A stretch of 64,000 nucleotides of DNA. Source: Treponema sp. GTDB lineage: Bacteria; Spirochaetota; Spirochaetia; Treponematales; Treponemataceae. This document shows positions 40,130 to 47,539 of the stretch, in pieces; position 1 is the stretch's first letter, and each line of letters starts with the position of its first letter. Position numbers and translations under genes: made by a program. The notes under the pieces were generated by a model. The model was not told where the DNA came from. It saw only the letters and a program-made list of their open reading frames with translations, and did no database searches. The stretch spans positions 84,319 through 148,318 of the forward strand of contig JAEDCN010000004.1 in assembly GCA_016294105.1 (NCBI GenBank), written 5' to 3'.

Positions 40130-41352
40130 TAACCTTTATCCTTTTGTGAGCCTTGCACACCTTGGATGAATTGATAGAAATAGGTGTCAAGGTTTCCGCC
40201 CTTCAGTTTTTTTGTAGTGTTTGCCTTGCGACCCAAGTGGGCTTCAAAGTCGTCACGAGAGGTAATAAAGCCCATGTCCCAGCCAGGAAAGGAGTCAAAG
40301 AGTTCTGCCATATCTTTGTACAAAAGCTGGGCAGACTCTGCATCCTCCAGACGCTCGCCGTAGGGTGGGTTTCCCAACAAAAGACCTGTGTCGTAGGGGG
40401 CACCCAAGTCACGGAAATCTGCTTGGTCAAAGTCGGGACGTTGAATTCGCTGGTCACTTCCAATGAGCTGCAAGGCTCGGCCAGCAGTTACTCCTGCTCG
40501 CTCCGCATTGGCTCTAGCTCGCTCCACGGCGTCGGGGTCAATGTCGGTACCAGTAATACGAGTTTGACATTCTGGCTGAATTTTTTCTGCTTCTTGGCAT
40601 TTGATTTCGTAGGCTCGTGCTTCGTCGTAGACCTTCAGATTTTCCAAGGCAAAGCGACGGCCAAATCCAGGTGCCACGTTATAGGCATAGAGCATGGCCT
40701 CGCTGGCAATGGTTCCTGAGCCACAAAATGGGTCGTGAAGGGGTGTTTTTCGCCGCCAGTTCATGAGTTGGAGTAACACTGCTGCCATGGTTTCTCGGAT
40801 TGGAGCAATGCCGCCGTCTTTGCGGTAGCCACGTCGATGGAGGGGTACTCCAGACAAATCTAGCAGAACGGTAACTATGTTATTTTCGATATAAATGCGG
40901 ACATCGCTACGGTCACCACTTTCGGGCATGGTGTGAATGTGCCACACATCTCCCAACTTGGTGTAAATGGCCTTGTGAACAATTCCTTGGATGCTGTGCT
41001 CGGAAGAAAGGCGGCTCTTGTGGCTACGAACCTTGTCCACCACCACTCGCACATCCTTGTAAAAGAAATCCTGCCAGGGAATGGAATAGACGCTGTCAAA
41101 GAGGGCATCAAAATCTTCTGCTTTGTAGGAAGCCAGCTGAAGATAGACTCGGTCAGCAGTGCGCAAGCAAAGATTGCTTCTAAAAAGTGCGTCATCGTCG
41201 CCTAAAAAAGTAACCCTCCCTAAAGGTCGTGGACTTCCCATGTCTTTGAGGGTGTAACCAAGTTTCTTAATTTCATTTCCGAGAATTCTTTCTGCACCAA
41301 TTGGACAGAGTGCCACCAGCGTATTCATGGGGTGAGAATAACACTTTTTCAT
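40129..41352 (-). CDS. THUMP-domain rRNA m2G methyltransferase (RlmL/YpsC-like)
   Basis: A 407-residue class I SAM methyltransferase of the RlmL N-terminal/YpsC group that modifies guanine N2 of 23S rRNA. It has an N-terminal ferredoxin-like plus THUMP region (residues 10-165), LHRRGYRKDGGIAPIRETMAA, the substrate motif HDPFCGSGTIASEA (SAM binding) and the catalytic NPPYGERL. ATG 41352 or the internal ATG 41328 (MNTLVALCPIG) could be the start; neither has a clear ribosome binding site. It is followed in the same transcript by the TetR gene. Confidence 0.88.
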   Translation of the reverse strand: MKKCYSHPMNTLVALCPIGAERILGNEIKKLGYTLKDMGSPRPLGRVTFLGDDDALFRSNLCLRTADRVYLQLASYKAEDFDALFDSVYSIPWQDFFYKDVRVVVDKVRSHKSRLSSEHSIQGIVHKAIYTKLGDVWHIHTMPESGDRSDVRIYIENNIVTVLLDLSGVPLHRRGYRKDGGIAPIRETMAAVLLQLMNWRRKTPLHDPFCGSGTIASEAMLYAYNVAPGFGRRFALENLKVYDEARAYEIKCQEAEKIQPECQTRITGTDIDPDAVERARANAERAGVTAGRALQLIGSDQRIQRPDFDQADFRDLGAPYDTGLLLGNPPYGERLEDAESAQLLYKDMAELFDSFPGWDMGFITSRDDFEAHLGRKANTTKKLKGGNLDTYFYQFIQGVQGSQKDKG

Positions 41353-41520
41353 GAAATGTTCAATTGTCAGAATAAAGTGGAGGGAATTCCTAAGTTGAAC
41401 TGAGACTGTTCTTTTTTGAAAGTGAGGTTTATATGTTTGCTAAATTGTTTACTAATGTGTTCACGAGGTTTTACTTTTTTTCTGAAAAACCTTCCATTTT
41501 TTCTATAAAAGGAGGTTTTA

Positions 41521-41549
41521 TTGACTTGATAAAATTATGATAATATACT
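41521..41549 (+). promoter_or_regulatory. Promoter and direct repeats of the Phd-type antitoxin
   Basis: TTGACT (41521-41526), 17 nt, TATACT (41544-41549). GATAATATA occurs twice (41539-41547, 41550-41558), probably the antitoxin operator. The 41353-41520 stretch upstream has an A/T-rich imperfect hairpin (AAAACCTTCC / AGGAGGTTTT) and no gene. Confidence 0.6.
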
Positions 41550-41579
41550 GATAATATAATTCTTTGTTTGGAGGACTAT

Positions 41580-41819
41580 ATGATTCAGATTAGACCGGTT
41601 TCAGATTTGCGAAATAAGTTTACAGAGATTGAAGAAATTGTTACATCAACACAATCACCTGTTTTTTTAACAAAAAATGGATATGGTTCTATGGTAGTTA
41701 TGAGTCTTAAAGCTTATGAGAATATGACTAACAACATAGAAGCAAAACTTGATGAAGCAGATAATTATGCAGAAGTTTCTGATGTTAGACTTTCACATGA
41801 TGAGGTTTTGGTAAATTAA
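41580..41819 (+). CDS. Phd/YefM-family antitoxin
   Basis: A 79-residue antitoxin: MIQIRPVSDLRNKFTEIEEI and TQSPVFLTKNGYGSMVVMSL match the Phd/YefM DNA-binding fold, and the acidic tail (NIEAKLDEADNYAEVSDVRL) would bind the toxin. ATG 41580 is preceded by GGAGG. The toxin gene that follows is truncated, so this antitoxin may be orphaned. The sequence is A+T-rich relative to its neighbours. Confidence 0.85.
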   Translation: MIQIRPVSDLRNKFTEIEEIVTSTQSPVFLTKNGYGSMVVMSLKAYENMTNNIEAKLDEADNYAEVSDVRLSHDEVLVN

Positions 41820-41840
41820 GAAACAAAATAAGGAAATAAG

Positions 41841-42125
41841 ATGAAAAATTATAAACTTCAATATCTTCCTTTGGCAGAGCAAGATTTAGCAGAAATAATT
41901 TTTTATATCCAGAACAATTTGCAAAATCCTATTGCTGCAGAAATCTACGCTGACGGAAATCGTGATGTGGCAGTTATAGAATCAATTTTGAAAGGATATC
42001 CACTTGGCATTTTGTATTTTGTAAAAACAGCGGAAGATGCTTCCGAAGTTTTAGACGGTCAACAGAGAATTACAAGTTTTGGTCGTTACGTAATTGGAAA
42101 ATTTGCTGTAAAAGTTAATGGATAA
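41841..42125 (+). pseudogene. RelE/ParE toxin fragment fused to a DUF262 fragment
   Basis: The first 34 residues (MKNYKLQYLPLAEQDLAEII then FYIQNNLQNPIAA) are the N-terminus of a ParE/RelE-type toxin, in the right place behind a Phd antitoxin. At about nucleotide 41945 the frame passes without a break into NRDVAVIESILKGYPLGILYF and VLDGQQRITSFGRYV, the core of a DUF262 (GmrS/DndB-like) domain with its DGQQR motif. That part is also cut off at residue 94 (family members are 300-700 residues). So the frame is a chimera of two broken genes, formed by a deletion. Confidence 0.72.
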
Positions 42126-42317
42126 GTTTGTGATAAACTCCGTTAAATGGGAGATTGGGATAGACCGTGAGGAAGGTGAAGTTGTTTTTTTATGATTTTT
42201 TCATTTAACTTCTTGCATTTTCTCAGAAAGTTTTAATGAAAAATGGAGGTAAATCCATTATAGTTAGTTCAGATGGCAGCGAGAGGAGCTGCACAACAAG
42301 GATTCAAGGAGTTTTTT

Positions 42318-42743
42318 ATGAAGAAGATTGGTTTGGTTTTGGTTGCTTTGGTTTTAGCATTGGCTACAGTGAGTGCTGATGACAGGATTGTTTCTCCGGA
42401 TCAGTTGCCTCAAAAGGCAAAGGATTTTATCGCCTCCAAATTTGCTGGAAAGACCGTGCAGTACGTGGAAAAGGACTTCAATGAATATGAGGTTCAGCTA
42501 AACGACCGTTCCGAAATCAACTTCGGTGGAAATGGAGAGTGGGAAACCATCAAATGCTATCAAGGAATTCCTGCCGGCATTTTGCCTGAAGCTGTAACTT
42601 CCTATGTGACAAGCAATTTTGCCGATGCAAAGATTGTCGAGGCGGAGATGGATTGGAATGGCATTGAGCTGAAGCTTTCCAACCGCATGGAAGTTCATTT
42701 TGACAAGAACGGCAAGTTCTTGGGGCAGAAATACGACGACTAG
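42318..42743 (+). CDS. Exported PepSY-like (DUF2874) protein
   Basis: A 141-residue periplasmic protein. Signal peptide: MKKIGLVLVALVLALATVSA, probably cut before DDR. Two PepSY-like/DUF2874 repeats follow, about 25-80 (LPQKAKDFIASKFAGKTVQY ... YEVQLNDRSEINFGGNGEW) and 85-140 (LPEAVTSYVTSNFADAKIVE ... IELKLSNRMEVHFDKNGKF). AAGGAG precedes ATG 42318. Such proteins often lie beside two-component systems and may sense or inhibit in the periplasm. It is upstream of an exported protein, a response regulator and a kinase. Confidence 0.85.
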   Translation: MKKIGLVLVALVLALATVSADDRIVSPDQLPQKAKDFIASKFAGKTVQYVEKDFNEYEVQLNDRSEINFGGNGEWETIKCYQGIPAGILPEAVTSYVTSNFADAKIVEAEMDWNGIELKLSNRMEVHFDKNGKFLGQKYDD

Positions 42744-42854
42744 GCTTGAGCTGACAGGGCCGGCAATTCTGGTTTTCCTTGGAAAAAAGGATTGCTGACT
42801 CCATTGATTCGTGCCGAGGGTTTGATTCCAAATACTGTATTTCATGATGGGACA

Positions 42855-42863
42855 TGGTATAAT
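42855..42863 (+). promoter_or_regulatory. Extended -10 promoter of the exported protein-TCS operon
   Basis: TGGTATAAT (extended -10), with no good -35 at 17 nt. The transcript would start near 42870, 10 nt before ATG 42880. Confidence 0.5.
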
Positions 42864-42879
42864 GACGAAGGGATTTGTT

Positions 42880-43308
42880 ATGTCAAAAAAAAGCCTTTTG
42901 TTTTTTCTGGTGATGCTTGCTTCCTTTCCCACATTTTCCGACAGGTGGCATTCCCACTTTGCGAATTCTCCGTTTTATATCGAGGAGATTGAGCGTGACG
43001 ACGGGGAGATTTCCCTGGAATTCAGCGTTCCCGTCAATCCTGAGTCGGTGATTCGCGAGAATATCCTGGTGAATGGAAAGCCGTTGCCAGAGGAGTCAAG
43101 AATATTTTTCAACCGGCGGGGAGATGAGATGGAGATTCAGGAGCTGCCGGAATGGTGGAGCAAGACACTCTGTGTGGAAATACGGAACCTACGCTCGGCT
43201 GTCGGTCAGGAGATGAGAAGGCTCCCCGCCTTTCATCTGGGGCCTGATGATGAGGTTGAGTGGGACGAGGTGTATTGGTGTCATCATTATCAGCAGGAGG
43301 AACAGTAA
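42880..43308 (+). CDS. Exported protein of unknown function
   Basis: A 142-residue protein with a signal peptide (MSKKSLLFFLVMLASFPTFS) and a mature part of about 120 residues containing FYIEEIERDDGEISLEFSVP and VNPESVIRENILVNGKPLPE, a beta-rich pattern like an Ig-like or Big-type fold (a common pattern in proteins with an NPxSV..NI..NG motif). The tail is very acidic with HHYQQ. It is the first gene of a coupled trio: its TAA overlaps the ATG of the response regulator, so it probably modulates the kinase. Unknown family. Confidence 0.7.
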   Translation: MSKKSLLFFLVMLASFPTFSDRWHSHFANSPFYIEEIERDDGEISLEFSVPVNPESVIRENILVNGKPLPEESRIFFNRRGDEMEIQELPEWWSKTLCVEIRNLRSAVGQEMRRLPAFHLGPDDEVEWDEVYWCHHYQQEEQ

Positions 43309-44057
43309 TGGAGCGAATCTTGGTGGTGGAGGATGAGCTTGGAATCTCGTCGTTTGTGCGGCTGGAGCTGACCCACGAGGGGTATCAGGTACAGGTGGCA
43401 GAGGATGGCCGTCAGGCTCTGGAGCTTTTTCAGCAGCAGGAGTGGGACTTGATTCTACTGGACATCATGCTTCCCGGCATCAATGGCCTGGAGGTGCTGC
43501 GTCGAATCAGGAAGACCTCCTCCGTGCCAGTGATTTTGCTGACTGCCCGGGGAGACACCATGGACAGGGTGACTGGTCTGGATGCCGGGGCCGACGACTA
43601 CCTGCCAAAGCCCTTTGCCCTGGAGGAGCTCTTGGCCCGAATCCGTAGCCTCCTGCGGAGAAGGAATTCCTGGAGTGGTTCCGCTGAATCTAATGGAGAC
43701 AGGGAATCAGTGGAGGGGGAAAGGGCCGGCCTTGAGTCTGGCCTGAATGCCACTCCAAAAATCCTGAGCTTTGGTACCATCACCCTGAACCCCAAGTCCT
43801 GTACTGTTACCCTTTCCGATCAGGAGCTTGCCCTCACCAAGACAGAGTACCAGCTGCTCCACTGCTTTATGTCCCACAAGAACGAGGCCCTTTCCCGGGA
43901 ACGAATCATGGACCTGGTGTGGGGCGAGGATCACTACATCGATCCCAACTCCGTGGACGTGTATGTTCGGCATCTTCGGAACAAGCTGGACAAAGGCAGC
44001 GAGACATCCTGCATCACCACCCTGCGGGGAATCGGCTATATCATGAAGGACCTGTAG
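43308..44057 (+). CDS. OmpR-family response regulator
   Basis: A 249-residue response regulator. The receiver domain has E8/D9, phospho-acceptor D52 (LLDIMLPG), T79 and K101 (DDYLPKPF). The C-terminal winged helix (about 160-249) ends in YVRHLRNKLDKG ... LRGIGYIM, the OmpR/PhoB signature. A 35-residue Ser/Glu-rich linker (residues 123-155) is longer than usual. The TAATG overlap couples it to the exported protein, and the kinase gene starts 4 nt after its stop. Confidence 0.94.
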   Translation: MERILVVEDELGISSFVRLELTHEGYQVQVAEDGRQALELFQQQEWDLILLDIMLPGINGLEVLRRIRKTSSVPVILLTARGDTMDRVTGLDAGADDYLPKPFALEELLARIRSLLRRRNSWSGSAESNGDRESVEGERAGLESGLNATPKILSFGTITLNPKSCTVTLSDQELALTKTEYQLLHCFMSHKNEALSRERIMDLVWGEDHYIDPNSVDVYVRHLRNKLDKGSETSCITTLRGIGYIMKDL

Positions 44058-44061
44058 TGGA

Positions 44062-45426
44062 ATGAAATGCAAACTCACCCTTTCCATAAAGTTGACGGCA
44101 ATCTTCACCCTGCTGATTTTTGTCTCGGTGTTTTTCTTTTCCTTCCTGATGATTGCCTTTACAAAATCCTCCTTTGAGCGTCAGCAGACAACAGAATTGC
44201 TTCATTTTCTGAATATAGTGGAATTGGGATACGAGAATTTTGTCAATAGGACAAGCAATTTTCCTTCCGATGCCATTCCCTATTACATCCTCTACCGAAT
44301 TTCACGGGAGGATGGCTCCTTGCTGCGGACAAACGATGCCCTGATTCCAGTCTTGCCGGATACGGAGCCAGGGAGGTCGGCCATAAAGTTTCGGGAAGGC
44401 TTCTTTATCGACGGCAACTTGAATCTCCTGTATGTGGCAAGAACTGTAACCGGCACCAGTACAGGCACCTATCGTGTTCAGGTAGCCATGGACTTGTATC
44501 AGGACAATGCCAACCTGATTCTTCAGGATTTGCCTCGAATATTCCTGCTGTTCAGTATTCCCTTGCTGCTTGTTTCCAGCTGTATCGCCTATCTGGTGAG
44601 CCGCCGAATCCTTCGTCCCCTGCGGCAAATCATTGGTCAGGCACAGGAGATTACCAGCGAAAAGCTGGACAGCCGCTTGGATGAGTCCGGGGCAAAAGAT
44701 GAGCTGCAGGAGCTGGCTACAACCTTCAACCAATTATTTTGCCGATTAGAAGAAGATTTTGAACGGCAACGACGCTTTACCTCCGATGCAGCCCATGAGC
44801 TGAAAACCCCGCTGGCGGTGATTTCCGGCCATGTGGACCTGCTGTGCCGCTGGGGTAAGGACAACCCTGAGGTGCTGGAGGAATCCCTGCAAACCCTGCA
44901 GAAGGAAATCCGTTCCATGGCGGGACTCATTGAGAGCCTTTTGCAGCTTGCCCGTGCGGAAAACAATCCCAATTCCACCTATCCTTTTGAAGGGATACTG
45001 CTGGCAGATTTTCTGCAAGGGATTGTGGTGGACTTTAGCCTGATTCATCCCGATGGGGAATTCCATGTTGTCTGTCCTGAAAACGCTGTGGTTGATTGTA
45101 ACCAAGAGGCTCTAAAGCAAATTTTACGTATATTTATACGGAATAGTCTCACCTATAGCGACAAGCCAGCCTATATAGAAATCGGTTGGAATCAAGAAAA
45201 ATCATGTCTGTGGGTAAAGGATAAGGGATGGGGAATCGAAAGTCATCATCTGCCACAGCTTTTTGACAGGTTTTATCGGGTGGATCAGGCTCGAAACAGA
45301 AAGGCTGGTGGCACTGGATTGGGCTTAGCAATCGCCAAGGCTCTAGCAGAAAGGCTGAGTTTGGGGCTGGAAGTGCAAAGTCTTGTGGGACAGGGAACTA
45401 CCATGATTTTGAAGTTCCCGCATTGA
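44062..45426 (+). CDS. Membrane sensor histidine kinase
   Basis: A 454-residue kinase partner of the upstream regulator. Two membrane helices (about 8-33 and 158-180) flank a 125-residue periplasmic sensor. A HAMP domain (181-233) leads to the H-box SDAAHELKTP with H245, then N (RIFIRNSLTYSD), G1 (VKDKGWGIE), F and G2 (GGTGLGLAI) boxes. The architecture is that of BaeS/ArlS-type kinases. The signal is unknown; the PepSY-like and exported proteins upstream are candidates for periplasmic partners. Confidence 0.93.
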   Translation: MKCKLTLSIKLTAIFTLLIFVSVFFFSFLMIAFTKSSFERQQTTELLHFLNIVELGYENFVNRTSNFPSDAIPYYILYRISREDGSLLRTNDALIPVLPDTEPGRSAIKFREGFFIDGNLNLLYVARTVTGTSTGTYRVQVAMDLYQDNANLILQDLPRIFLLFSIPLLLVSSCIAYLVSRRILRPLRQIIGQAQEITSEKLDSRLDESGAKDELQELATTFNQLFCRLEEDFERQRRFTSDAAHELKTPLAVISGHVDLLCRWGKDNPEVLEESLQTLQKEIRSMAGLIESLLQLARAENNPNSTYPFEGILLADFLQGIVVDFSLIHPDGEFHVVCPENAVVDCNQEALKQILRIFIRNSLTYSDKPAYIEIGWNQEKSCLWVKDKGWGIESHHLPQLFDRFYRVDQARNRKAGGTGLGLAIAKALAERLSLGLEVQSLVGQGTTMILKFPH

Positions 45427-45452
45427 CATGAATTTGAGGGGAGCATTATACT

Positions 45453-46349
45453 ATGGCCATGAGTCAGAAGAAAAGAGAACGTAAAATTGGTGTGGGAGTG
45501 ATTGTATGGTTGATTTTGGCTCTTGCTCTTCTCATTGCCTTTTTAGTTAAGCGAGATGATATATTAGCTACCCTTAAAAGAACTGAATTTTTCACCCATT
45601 TGCTGGGTTCAGAGCCTTCCTTTGTGAAAAACTATCAGATTAAGGGGGAGCCTCCCGCTGATGTCCCTGCGACACAAACAAGCTCGCCGGTAATTATTCA
45701 GGATAATTCTGGAGTGAATACCGATTTAGTGGTGGAATTCCAGGATTTGTCTACCATCGATTTGAATAGCTTGTCTGCTACTGAGTCAGCACTGCCAGCA
45801 CCAATAACCTCTGCCGATGAACTGGCAGCCATTCCCCAGGAGCCATTGCCTTCTCCCAGTGATGTGCTCATTGAGACACCCTATGGTACTATCACCGCAG
45901 AACAAAGTGCTGGTCTTGTAACAGAGTATACTGACGTGCGACTTTTCTTTGTGCAGCTGAATAACGATGGTTCGGTAAGTCGTAAAGAGGTGGTACGATC
46001 CATTCCAAAGACCAACTCTCCCCTTACGGCTGCCATCAACAGCTTGTTGGAAGGCCCCAATTCCGATGATGTTATCCAAAATTGTATGACCTTGATTCCT
46101 GCTGGAACTCGGCTCCTTTCTGCTTCCGTAAAAGATAAGGTAGCCACATTGAATTTTAGCGATGATTTTGAGTTCAATTCCTATGGTGTGGATGGTTTGG
46201 TAAATCAGTTGATGCAGGTGGTGTACACAGCCTGTTCCTTTTCTTCAGTTAACAGCGTGCAGTTCATCATAGATGGACAAAAGAAGGAATACTTGGGAAG
46301 CGAGGGAATCTGGATAGGTACGCCACTTTCCGTTACCAGCTTTAAGTAA
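45453..46349 (+). CDS. Membrane-anchored GerMN-domain protein
   Basis: A 298-residue protein with a basic N-terminus (MAMSQKKRERK), one membrane helix (about 12-33) and a long Pro/Thr/Ser-rich linker (70-150). The C-terminal GerMN domain (about 155-290) shows the LTAAINSLLEGPN, TLIPAGTRLLSASVKDKVAT and LNFSDDF motifs known from GerM and from lipoprotein LpqB. GerM is thought to act in cell-envelope assembly; a similar envelope role here is an inference. The gene ends just before the left 25-bp repeat of the island. Confidence 0.8.
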   Translation: MAMSQKKRERKIGVGVIVWLILALALLIAFLVKRDDILATLKRTEFFTHLLGSEPSFVKNYQIKGEPPADVPATQTSSPVIIQDNSGVNTDLVVEFQDLSTIDLNSLSATESALPAPITSADELAAIPQEPLPSPSDVLIETPYGTITAEQSAGLVTEYTDVRLFFVQLNNDGSVSRKEVVRSIPKTNSPLTAAINSLLEGPNSDDVIQNCMTLIPAGTRLLSASVKDKVATLNFSDDFEFNSYGVDGLVNQLMQVVYTACSFSSVNSVQFIIDGQKKEYLGSEGIWIGTPLSVTSFK

Positions 46350-46350
46350 A

Positions 46351-46375
46351 CAAACAGGGCTTGTTTTCCACCAAG
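46351..46375. repeat. Left 25-bp direct repeat (putative attL)
   Basis: Begins CAAACAGGGCTTG and ends TTCCACCAAG; identical to 50099-50123. The GerMN gene stops 2 nt upstream. It is followed by TATGCTG instead of the CCCC needed to close the terminator stem. Confidence 0.85.
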
Positions 46376-46423
46376 TATGCTGTTTCATATACCAGTAACT
46401 CCTATTTTCTCAACCCCATGTAT

Positions 46424-46750
46424 TTATTTCTGCAATGAATGTACCAAATGCATCAATGCATTTTGATCGGCAGAATCAAGTTGTTTGAAGTGTTCCATAA
46501 ATCGGAGAACAGTGGCATCACACTTTGGGGGGAACTTTTTCAAGGGAGTACCATTTACCAAATCTTCCACAGTTGTATGAAGAGCTGCTGCAATTTTACA
46601 AGCATAATCTGCAGGAGGCATACTACTGCGAGCATTCAAATAATTCTCTATGGAGCGCTTTGATATTCCTGTGATGTAGGATAATTCTTTTACTGTCATG
46701 TCGTGATAATTCAACATTTCTCGTAAATTTTCTTTGAATGAAGTTCCCAT
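46424..46750 (-). CDS. XRE-family repressor of the island
   Basis: A 108-residue regulator with an XRE helix-turn-helix at about residues 8-62 (LNYHDMTVKELSYITGISKR and SIENYLNARSSMP). It is divergent from the six-gene operon, with three operator-like inverted repeats between. One operator lies next to its own -10 (TATTCT, 46758-46763, 7 nt before ATG 46750), so it likely represses itself as well. No ribosome binding site is present, suggesting a leaderless message, as for phage lambda cI from its maintenance promoter. No peptidase or ligand domain is seen, so how it is inactivated is unknown. Confidence 0.85.
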   Translation of the reverse strand: MGTSFKENLREMLNYHDMTVKELSYITGISKRSIENYLNARSSMPPADYACKIAAALHTTVEDLVNGTPLKKFPPKCDATVLRFMEHFKQLDSADQNALMHLVHSLQK

Positions 46751-46762
46751 GAAATTAAGAAT

Positions 46763-46840
46763 ACTTCAAATGAAGTGATTTTTTTCTTGACACACTCAAT
46801 TAGAGTGTTTTAAGATAGAATAACATACTTTAATTGAAGT
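46763..46840 (+). promoter_or_regulatory. Divergent control region with promoter and three operators
   Basis: Three inverted repeats: ACTTCAAATGAAGT (46763-46776), ACTCAATTAGAGT (46794-46806) and ACTTTAATTGAAGT (46827-46840), centres about 31 and 33 bp apart, that is three helical turns. The plus-strand promoter TTGACA (46787-46792), 18 nt, TAAGAT (46811-46816) has the middle operator in its spacer and the third just after its start point. Confidence 0.75.
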
Positions 46841-46870
46841 ATAAAAATTTATTTGTCATGAGAGGAAGAT

Positions 46871-47269
46871 ATGGACGAGTTGAGCAAGCCTGAATTCTCC
46901 TGTAGCGAATTTGCAATAACAGAACCAGAAAAGATTTCATGTTGGAAAAGATTTAAATCTTGGTTATTCAAGTTATTTCTCACTACACACACAAGTTCCC
47001 AGAAAGTTGACTGCATTTCTTTGGAACTACTGAAGGGGTATTTTCTGGAACCCAAACGACGGCAATTACTGAAGGACAACAAGGAGTTACTAGCAGTAGC
47101 AATCCGAGGGCAGAACGAGGATTGTAGTCTTTTTGTCACCGCCGCCGTGTATGACAAGCTGAAGGAAGAAATCCTAAATCAGGAAAATCCCATCACATAC
47201 ATGGCACCTAAGATGGATGCAGAGTTGGAAAATGCCTTTGGTAATAAGGACATGATTGTTTTGATGTAA
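46871..47269 (+). CDS. Island protein 1: small protein with KDMI tail
   Basis: A 132-residue protein without a recognised family. It has a cationic, amphipathic stretch at about 22-40 (ISCWKRFKSWLFKLFLT), then a C-terminal module from about 62 (LLKDNKELLAVAIRG ... SLFVTAAVYDKLKEEI) ending DAELENAFGNKDMIVLM. This ending is shared with island proteins 5 and 6. The amphipathic helix could bind membrane. GAGGAAG precedes ATG 46871. It is the first gene after the three-operator promoter, so it should be tightly controlled by the XRE protein. An effector or substrate of the AAA+ protein is a hypothesis. Confidence 0.6.
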   Translation: MDELSKPEFSCSEFAITEPEKISCWKRFKSWLFKLFLTTHTSSQKVDCISLELLKGYFLEPKRRQLLKDNKELLAVAIRGQNEDCSLFVTAAVYDKLKEEILNQENPITYMAPKMDAELENAFGNKDMIVLM

Positions 47270-47277
47270 AGTTTTCT

Positions 47278-47529
47278 ATGTTTTGCTGTTCGCAATGTGG
47301 AATATGTTGCAGGAATTTACCTAAAATCACACCTTTTAAAGAGCTTCATGACGGAGATGGAATATGCAAATATTTATCTGAAAATAAATGTTCCATCTAT
47401 GAAAAACGTCCCTCTTTTTGCAGGGTAGATGAAAGCTATCACCTGTTTGAACATATTATAAGTTACCAAGAATATTTAGAAGTAAATTATATATCTTGCA
47501 AAATTTTGCAAAAAAATAGGCATGAATAA
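47278..47529 (+). CDS. Island protein 2: YkgJ-type cysteine-cluster protein
   Basis: An 83-residue protein with the N-terminal CCSQCGICCRNLP cluster and a second set in CKYLSENKCSIYEKRPSFCR, the signature of the YkgJ/UPF0153 family, which binds zinc or an Fe-S cluster through these Cys residues. Family function is not established; some members have been proposed as oxidoreductases or Fe-S proteins. It starts 8 nt after island protein 1 and overlaps the ribosome binding site of the next gene, so it belongs to the operon. It is the only island protein with a metal-binding signature. Confidence 0.75.
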   Translation: MFCCSQCGICCRNLPKITPFKELHDGDGICKYLSENKCSIYEKRPSFCRVDESYHLFEHIISYQEYLEVNYISCKILQKNRHE

Positions 47530-47539
47530 GGAGGAAATT

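Noticed and set aside
42750..42790. Imperfect hairpin between the PepSY-like and exported protein genes as a terminator
   Set aside because: Internal loops and no T-run; too weak to call.
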